From Pseudomonadota bacterium (GTDB lineage Bacteria > Myxococcota > Myxococcia > Myxococcales > JAKAPL01): DNA of 44,082 nucleotides. Under the pieces are notes generated by a model. It had not been told where the DNA came from. It saw only the letters and a program-made list of their open reading frames with translations, and made no database searches. The position numbers and the translations under genes are program-made. The first letter of the stretch is position 1; every line of letters starts with the position of its first letter. The stretch spans positions 1-44,082 of the forward strand of contig DAIDIT010000042.1 in NCBI GenBank assembly GCA_027451705.1. The letters run 5' to 3'. Below, piece after piece: positions 39,076-44,082 of the stretch.

Positions 39076-39617
39076 CGGGCCGTCCCCGCCGAGAGCGGGA
39101 CCTGCGCCTGCCCCTCCTCGCAGCCGATCGCGAGCAGCTTCGGCTCGAGGTCACGCGGGGCGTGCCGGCCGCCGGTGCCGCCCTTGCGGAAGCGGCCGAC
39201 CGGGACGGTCAGGTGGCCGCCGGGGTCGAGCGCGGCCTGCCGGTACACGTAGAGGCCGTTGAGCGTGTACGTGACGTCGGTCCACGGCGTCCCGGAGGTG
39301 TTGGTGACGAGGAGCACGGGACCGCCGACGGCCATCTCCGCGCGGACCTCGGCACCGAGCGCGTTGCCGCCGCCGCCGGAGAGGGCGAGCGTCGCGATCG
39401 TCGCGATCGACACGGCCAGCCAGCCCGCGACGAGGCACGCCTGGATCCGGAAGTAGCGGTCCTGCGCCCCGAATGCCCCGAGCGCCTTGTCGAGCAGCGC
39501 CTTCGGCCCGGTCGGGGGCGGCGCCGCAATCCTGAAGGTGCCGGACGGTGAACTGCGCGCCGAAGGCGGCGTCGGACGGCCAGCCGCGCCGGGCGCGGAG
39601 GTGCGTTCGGGCGTCAT
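39072..39617 (-). CDS. Single-TM protein upstream of the response regulator
   Basis: The product has 181 residues. A Pro/Ser/Ala-rich N terminus to about residue 40 is followed by one hydrophobic segment (about 60-80: CLVAGWLAVSIATIATLAL). The external or periplasmic domain has VLLVTNTSGTPWTDVTYTLNG and RKGGTGGRHAPRDLE. The topology suggests a bitopic inner-membrane protein with an Ig-like outer domain. ATG 39617 was chosen as the first Met of the conserved-looking part. It is translationally coupled to the response regulator, so the two may form a signalling pair. It has no recognised family. Confidence 0.75.
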   Translation of the reverse strand: MTPERTSAPGAAGRPTPPSARSSPSGTFRIAAPPPTGPKALLDKALGAFGAQDRYFRIQACLVAGWLAVSIATIATLALSGGGGNALGAEVRAEMAVGGPVLLVTNTSGTPWTDVTYTLNGLYVYRQAALDPGGHLTVPVGRFRKGGTGGRHAPRDLEPKLLAIGCEEGQAQVPLSAGTAR

Positions 39618-39633
39618 CTCCCTCCGGAGCGTA

Positions 39634-40992
39634 TCACTTCTGCGGCGCGTCGAGGGCGGCCAGCAGGCGCGTCGCCGCGGCGTTGTCCGGCTGCTGCGCG
39701 AGGACGTCGTGGAGCCGCTTGCGGGCGGCGTCCGCGAACTGCCGGCGGACGTCGGGCGCCTTGGCCTCAAGGGCGCGCTGGACGTCGATGCCCCCGAGGC
39801 CGAGCTGCGCGGCCAGGTTCTTGGGGTCCTTCTTCAGCACCGCTTGCAGCTCCCGGTCCGCCCCGGGGAGGTCGCCCACGAGCGAGAGGGCCGAGGCGAG
39901 GCGGAGCCGCGTCTTGGGGTCGCCGTGCCGGATCGCGACGAGCGCCCGGAGCTGCGCCACCGCGTCCTTGCCGTCCCCCTCGTCGAACTCCATCTCCCCG
40001 AGCCGGTCGCGCGCGGCCTCGAGCAGCGGGTCCTGCGCGAGCGCGGCGCGGTACTGGGCCTCGGCCTGCCCGTACTTCTGCAGCCCGTGGTAGACCTCGC
40101 CCAGGTAGAAGTGCGGCCCGGGCAGCGTCGGATCGAGCGCGATCGCCTGCTCGAAGTGCTCGACCGCCTGCGAGGTGTCGCCGAGCTTCTCGTAGGCGAG
40201 CCCGAGCGCGGAGTAGAAGATCGGCACCTGGGGGAAGTCGGACGCGAGCGACTCGAGGACGTCGACGGCCCGCTGCGACGCGTCGTCGCGGTCGAGCCAG
40301 CCCATCGCCTCCTGGAACCGCGGCTTGGCTCCGGCGGGGATGGGGCGGTAGGGGTCGTGGATGACGTCGAGCAGCGCCCGCGCCTTCGCGAGGTCGTCGG
40401 CGCTCGGGGTGTGCTGGAGCGCCTCGGCGATCGCGGCGACCGCCTCGGCGTCGTGGCCGGTGCGGTGGAGGGCGAGCGCCAGCGGGAAGCGGGCGTGGGG
40501 GTCGTCGGGGGCGAGCGCGATGGCCGCGCGCAGCGGGGCGATCGCCTCGGCGTAGCGCTCGGATTCGACGAGGGCGAAGCCGTACCGGAGGGCCGGCTCG
40601 GCGCTCCGGGGATCGAGCTTGCGCGCGAGGGCCAGCTCGGCGAGCCCTTCCTTCTCGCCCCGCTCGCCGGCGAGGAGCGCGAGGCCGAGCTGGTAGTGGG
40701 CGCGGGCCGATTCGGGCTCGGACTTCACGCGCTCGCGCGCCCGGGCGGTGACCTTGCCGAGCTGCCCGCAACCGCGCGCCGCCGCGACCTCGTGCCGCAG
40801 CTCGCGCCAGCTCTCCGGCTGCAGCGCGAGCGCCTCCCGGAAGTCGGCGAGCGCCTCGCACGGCTTGTCGCCCGAGAGCGCCTCGCTGCCCGCCGCGTCG
40901 CGCCGGTCGGCCCGCTGCTCCGGGGTCAGTGTCGTGCAGCCCGCCGCGAGGGCGAGCGCGGCCGCCGCCGCCACCAGGCTACGGAACGTCAT
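39634..40992 (-). CDS. TPR-repeat lipoprotein
   Basis: The product has 452 residues. LVAAAAALALAAGC is a lipoprotein signal. At least eight TPR-like helical hairpins follow, for example ARAHYQLGLALLAGERG, SQAVEHFEQAIALDPTLPGP and YGQAEAQYRAALAQDPLLE. TPR lipoproteins scaffold envelope complexes. Its ATG adjoins the TAG of the PlsC-like gene with no gap, making a tight operon. The role is undefined. Confidence 0.88.
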   Translation of the reverse strand: MTFRSLVAAAAALALAAGCTTLTPEQRADRRDAAGSEALSGDKPCEALADFREALALQPESWRELRHEVAAARGCGQLGKVTARARERVKSEPESARAHYQLGLALLAGERGEKEGLAELALARKLDPRSAEPALRYGFALVESERYAEAIAPLRAAIALAPDDPHARFPLALALHRTGHDAEAVAAIAEALQHTPSADDLAKARALLDVIHDPYRPIPAGAKPRFQEAMGWLDRDDASQRAVDVLESLASDFPQVPIFYSALGLAYEKLGDTSQAVEHFEQAIALDPTLPGPHFYLGEVYHGLQKYGQAEAQYRAALAQDPLLEAARDRLGEMEFDEGDGKDAVAQLRALVAIRHGDPKTRLRLASALSLVGDLPGADRELQAVLKKDPKNLAAQLGLGGIDVQRALEAKAPDVRRQFADAARKRLHDVLAQQPDNAAATRLLAALDAPQK

Positions 40993-41760
40993 CTAGGTGC
41001 GCTCCTCTCGGCCGGCGATCACAGCCGCGCGATCTCCGCCCGCCCCGCCGATGGCGAGGTGCAGGTCGATGAGCGCGTCGTGCACGTTCCGCATCAGCCG
41101 GTCGCGGTCCGCGAGGGTCATCCCCGCGGTCGCGATCGGCGCGCCGACCTTGATCCGCAGCGTGCCCGGCCGGATGGCCGGGTCGTGCTTGCGCCGGACG
41201 CGGTGCGACCCGTCGACCGCGACCGGCACGATGGGCACCTGCGACTCGAGCGCGAGCACGAAGCCGCCCTTCTTGAAGGCGCGGATCGCGCCGCGCTCGT
41301 CGTCCGAGCGCGTCCCCTCCGGGTAGATGAGGATGCTGGTCCCGCGCGCGACCTTGCGCGCCGCGGCCCGCAGCGAGTCGACCGCGCGTTGCCGGTTCCC
41401 GCGGTCGACGAGCACGTGCCCGGTCAGGTGGAGGTACCAGCCGAGGACGGGGATGAAGCCCAGCGAGCGCTTGGCCACGAAGCGGATCGGGTGCGGGATC
41501 GTCGCGAAGGCGGCGGGAATGTCGAAGTAGCCCTGGTGGTTGCCCACGAAGACGTAAGGCTGGCGCAGGTCGAGGGGGGGCAGCGGATCGGCGACGAGGG
41601 TGACGCCCGCGACGCGGAGCACCGCCGGCGCCCAGAGGTTGCGCGCCATCCAGCCCGCCGCGTCGCCTTCGAGGGTCAGGAGCACCGTCGCCGCGACGGG
41701 GACGAGCAGCACGAGGGTCCAGAGGGCCGTGAACACGATTGTCGCGATGGTCCTGAGCAA
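40993..41760 (-). CDS. plsC: 1-acyl-sn-glycerol-3-phosphate acyltransferase (PlsC-like)
   Basis: The product has 255 residues. An N-terminal TM segment (IATIVFTALWTLVLLVPVAA) precedes the acyltransferase motifs NHQGYFD (His75 and Asp80, HX4D), FVAKRSLGFIPVLGW, IYPEGTRS (about 146-152) and VPIVPVAVDG. It acylates lysophosphatidic acid to phosphatidic acid at the inner membrane, following PlsB (encoded at 7189). It is between two TPR-lipoprotein genes in the minus-strand operon, an unusual setting for a lipid biosynthesis gene. It could also be an acyltransferase acting on another lipid. Confidence 0.92.
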   Translation of the reverse strand: MLRTIATIVFTALWTLVLLVPVAATVLLTLEGDAAGWMARNLWAPAVLRVAGVTLVADPLPPLDLRQPYVFVGNHQGYFDIPAAFATIPHPIRFVAKRSLGFIPVLGWYLHLTGHVLVDRGNRQRAVDSLRAAARKVARGTSILIYPEGTRSDDERGAIRAFKKGGFVLALESQVPIVPVAVDGSHRVRRKHDPAIRPGTLRIKVGAPIATAGMTLADRDRLMRNVHDALIDLHLAIGGAGGDRAAVIAGREERT

Positions 41761-41766
41761 TCCCCT

Positions 41767-42594
41767 CTAACCCCCGTCGCCTTTGGCGGCGGGGGCGGCC
41801 GCGATCCCCGCCGGTGCGGAGGAGGCCGAAGGCCGCGGCGTCCCGCCGACCAGCCGGTCGAACGCCGGATCGCCGCGCAGCGCGGCGAACGTCGGATCGG
41901 CCGCGACCGGCCCCTTCTCCGACGGGGCGGAGCCGACGAGGGCGGCGAGCGCCTGCACGGCCCCCGCGCGGTCGCCCTGCGCGAGGTCGAGCCGGGCCTG
42001 CCCGTAGGCGGCGAGGGGCGAGGCCGGCGCGAGCTTGGCGATGCGGTCGAACGCCGCCTTCGCGCCCGAGTAGTCCTTCGAGGCCGCCATCGCGGAGCCG
42101 TAGACGTACAGCACCGTCGGGTCCTCGTCGTCGAGCCGCGCGGCGAGCTTCGCGTCGGCGAGCGCGGCGGCGGCGTCGCCGTCCTGAAGCGCGAGCTGCG
42201 CGCGCGAGAGGCGGGCGTACAGGTTGCGGGGGCGAACGTCGAGCGCCCGCCCGAGCGAGTCGCGCGCGGCCTGGTCGTGCCCCTGCTCGCTCTGCACGCG
42301 CGCCATCCCGATCCACGCCTCGATCTGGGCGGGGTTGCGGGCGGTCGCCTGCCGGTACGCCGCGAAGGCCGCGTCCTTCTTGCCCTGCGCGTAGAGCAGG
42401 TCGCCCATCCGGAGCCACGGCGCGGAGATGCTCGTATCGGCGGCCGCCGCCTTCTGGTACTCGGCGATGGCTTCCGCGATCTTGCCCTGGTTCTGGAAGA
42501 CGTTGCCGCGCGCGAGGTGGGTCTGCGACTCGCTGTGGCAACCGGCGAGCGCGACGGCGGCCGCCGCGACGGCCGCGAGGAGGGAAACTTTCAT
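41767..42594 (-). CDS. TPR-repeat lipoprotein, first gene of the minus-strand operon
   Basis: The product has 275 residues. SLLAAVAAAAVALAGC is a lipoprotein signal, followed by about five TPR-like hairpins (HLARGNVFQNQGKIAEAIAE, PWLRMGDLLYAQGKKDAAF, ARLSRAQLALQDGDAAAAL). The C terminus is low-complexity Ala/Pro/Ser. It starts a five-gene minus-strand operon: this gene, plsC, a second TPR lipoprotein, a single-TM protein and a response regulator. It is divergent from the deoxynucleoside kinase across 106 bp. Confidence 0.88.
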   Translation of the reverse strand: MKVSLLAAVAAAAVALAGCHSESQTHLARGNVFQNQGKIAEAIAEYQKAAAADTSISAPWLRMGDLLYAQGKKDAAFAAYRQATARNPAQIEAWIGMARVQSEQGHDQAARDSLGRALDVRPRNLYARLSRAQLALQDGDAAAALADAKLAARLDDEDPTVLYVYGSAMAASKDYSGAKAAFDRIAKLAPASPLAAYGQARLDLAQGDRAGAVQALAALVGSAPSEKGPVAADPTFAALRGDPAFDRLVGGTPRPSASSAPAGIAAAPAAKGDGG

Positions 42595-42700
42595 CGGTGC
42601 CGCTGCTTACCGAAAGTCGGCGGGGAATTCAACGTTGCTTGCAGGGTGGCCGGGCGGCTTCGCCTGTCCCGGGGCGGGGGCGCGTGGTAGGTACGGGGCG

Positions 42701-43312
42701 ATGGCGAAGCGGTTCATCGCGCTCGCGGGCAACATCGGGGCCGGGAAGACCGAGCTCTGCAACTTCCTCTGCCGCCGCTACGGCATCGAGCCGTTCTACG
42801 AGCCGAACGACGACAACCCCTACCTGGCCGACTTCTACGGCGACATGAAGGCCTACGCCTTCAAGTCGCAGATCTGGTTCCTCACCCACAAGTTCCGCCT
42901 CCACCGCGAGCTCGAGCGGGCGCCCGGCGCCGCGGTGCAGGACCGGACCATCTACGAGGACGCCGAGATCTTCGCCCAGAACCTCCACCGGCAGCGGCTC
43001 ATCGACGGCCGAGACTGGGCCGTCTACCAGGACCTCTACCGGGTGGTCGGCCAGTCGCTCCGTCCGCCGGACCTCATGATCTACCTCCGCGCGCCGGTCC
43101 GCACGCTGCGCCAGCGCATCCGACGCCGCAACCGGAGCTTCGAGCAGGCCGTGCCCGCGTCCTACCTCAAGCGGCTCAACGACCTCTACGAGGACTGGAT
43201 GGCGAGCTACGCGCTCTCGCCCGTCGTGGTCCTGGAGACCGACCGCCTCGACTACCTCACCGATCTCGTCGACCGGATCGACGTCTTCGAGAAGGTGGAG
43301 AAGTACCTGTGA
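42701..43312 (+). CDS. Deoxynucleoside kinase
   Basis: The product has 203 residues: FIALAGNIGAGKTEL (P-loop), DRTIYEDAEIFAQN (the DR-type catalytic segment), PDLMIYLRAPVRTLRQRIRRR (lid) and YLKRLNDLYEDWM. These are characteristic of the deoxyguanosine/deoxyadenosine kinase group. It salvages deoxynucleosides to their monophosphates, complementing the dCMP deaminase 4 kb away. The ATG has little Shine-Dalgarno support. Its TGA overlaps the GTG of the next gene, so the two are coupled. Confidence 0.92.
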   Translation: MAKRFIALAGNIGAGKTELCNFLCRRYGIEPFYEPNDDNPYLADFYGDMKAYAFKSQIWFLTHKFRLHRELERAPGAAVQDRTIYEDAEIFAQNLHRQRLIDGRDWAVYQDLYRVVGQSLRPPDLMIYLRAPVRTLRQRIRRRNRSFEQAVPASYLKRLNDLYEDWMASYALSPVVVLETDRLDYLTDLVDRIDVFEKVEKYL

Positions 43313-44082
43313 GACCGGCGGCCTGGCTCGGCTGCACGGCCGCCCTCGCCCTCTCGGCCTGCTGCAGATCGCCCGCGGCGCCGCGCGGCGGCGACGCGGG
43401 GGCCGAGGACGTCGGCGCGCCGCTCGACGGAGGCCTTCCGGACGGCGGGTTTCGCGACGCGGGACTGCCGCCGCCCGACGGAGGCGCGCCCGCCCCGATC
43501 CCGTGCCAGGCGTCGTCCGACTGCACCTCGGACAGCTTCTGCCGCGACGGCGGCTGCTCCGGCTGGCCCGACGGCGGCTTCGACCCCGCCTGCACGCACC
43601 CCGCGCAGCCCGCGCACTTCGCCCCCTCCATCCGCTGCGCCTGGCCGCCCGCGCTGCCCGACGGCGGCTACGCCGTGGATCCGGACCCGACCTGGATGCA
43701 GGTCATCACGACGCCGCTGGCCGCGAGCTTCGGCGCGGCCGTCGCGGACGGCGGCCCGGTCCTCGTCTTCCCGACGCAGAACACGCTCGGCGGCGGCAGC
43801 GACGAGTGCGTCGGCTCCGCGACGGCCTACGGGCTCGTGCGGATCCTCGACCCGCGGCGCTGCGCGCTCGTCGCCACCCTCGACGGGGCGGACCAGCACG
43901 TCATCGGATCGTCCACCCCGGCGATCGGCGACCTCGACGGGGACGGCGTGCCCGAGATCGTCGCGGCGGCGGTCGGCGGCGGGCTCGTCGCGTTCCACTT
44001 CGACGCCGCGTCCGGCGCCTGGGAGACGCTCTGGCACTCGACCTTCCCCGACGGCGGCCCCGACCTCCTGAACGCGGGCAAC
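43309..44082 (+). CDS. FG-GAP/VCBS-type lipoprotein, N-terminal part
   Basis: Partial, 258 codons; no stop is reached before the right edge. WLGCTAALALSACC has a lipobox with adjacent Cys. A DGG/DAG-rich linker (GAEDVGAPLDGGLPDGGF) and a Cys-rich segment (CQASSDCTSDSFCRDGGCS) follow, typical of Myxococcota surface proteins. The next part, AIGDLDGDGVPEIVAAAV, is the FG-GAP/VCBS calcium-binding beta-propeller repeat. The GTG start overlaps the kinase TGA (GTGA), an unexpected coupling of a nucleoside kinase and a surface lipoprotein. Confidence 0.85.
   Translation, partial: MRPAAWLGCTAALALSACCRSPAAPRGGDAGAEDVGAPLDGGLPDGGFRDAGLPPPDGGAPAPIPCQASSDCTSDSFCRDGGCSGWPDGGFDPACTHPAQPAHFAPSIRCAWPPALPDGGYAVDPDPTWMQVITTPLAASFGAAVADGGPVLVFPTQNTLGGGSDECVGSATAYGLVRILDPRRCALVATLDGADQHVIGSSTPAIGDLDGDGVPEIVAAAVGGGLVAFHFDAASGAWETLWHSTFPDGGPDLLNAGN

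Noticed and set aside
39487-42690. A 1,067-codon plus-strand frame across the TPR/PlsC operon
   Set aside because: It is an antisense shadow. The minus-strand genes show lipoboxes, TPRs and acyltransferase motifs.

Overview
The window is very GC-rich, densely coding DNA from what looks like a member of the Myxococcota or a neighbouring deltaproteobacterial lineage. The evidence is indirect. There are many lipoproteins with lipobox cysteines followed by Asp/Gly-rich (DGG, DAG) linkers, an FG-GAP type lipoprotein with a Cys-rich segment, TPR lipoproteins, a PrkA kinase, a hybrid PAS/GAF histidine kinase and very strong third-position GC. No rRNA, phage, transposase or CRISPR was seen. One tRNA (Cys) is present.

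Layout. 1-4013: a partial YgfK-family oxidoreductase faces away from a fused 2Fe-2S/molybdopterin dehydrogenase; a perfect 14-bp palindrome lies between them. 3995-10621: an exported hypothetical, an RhlE-type RNA helicase with a long basic tail, a tiny Lys-rich exported protein with its own terminator, a PlsB-type acyltransferase and two exported hypotheticals. 10769-18001: a tightly overlapping operon for a three-subunit xanthine-dehydrogenase-like enzyme (Mo, 2Fe-2S and FAD subunits), an SsnA amidohydrolase and a PAS-GAF histidine kinase. With YgfK at the left edge this is the gene set associated with anaerobic purine (uric acid) catabolism.

18002-22740: a perfect FNR-type box and a correctly placed -10 element precede two radical SAM genes (one with a B12-binding domain); murJ follows. 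22659-26146: an orphan DNA methyltransferase, an O-methyltransferase, a DUF6496-like basic protein and a second MOP-superfamily flippase. 26166-27561: tRNA-Cys, a basic hypothetical gene and a tandem array of about 84-bp palindromic units. 27562-31057: six exported proteins in a row (Cys-rich protein, two YtkA/FixH-like lipoproteins, outer-membrane beta-barrel, redoxin, c-type cytochrome lipoprotein). They look like one envelope redox or metal-handling module and are the best candidate here for an undescribed system.

31116-38000: an OB-fold-like lipoprotein, a small His/Asp-rich exported protein and a lidless Hsp70 on the minus strand, divergent from prkA and a trypsin-like lipoprotein. 38254-44082: dCMP deaminase, then a five-gene minus-strand operon (two TPR lipoproteins, PlsC, a single-TM protein and an orphan response regulator). 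A deoxynucleoside kinase, translationally coupled to an FG-GAP lipoprotein, runs off the right edge.

Functions come from recognising motifs by eye. No database search was run, so substrates and phenotypes are inferences.
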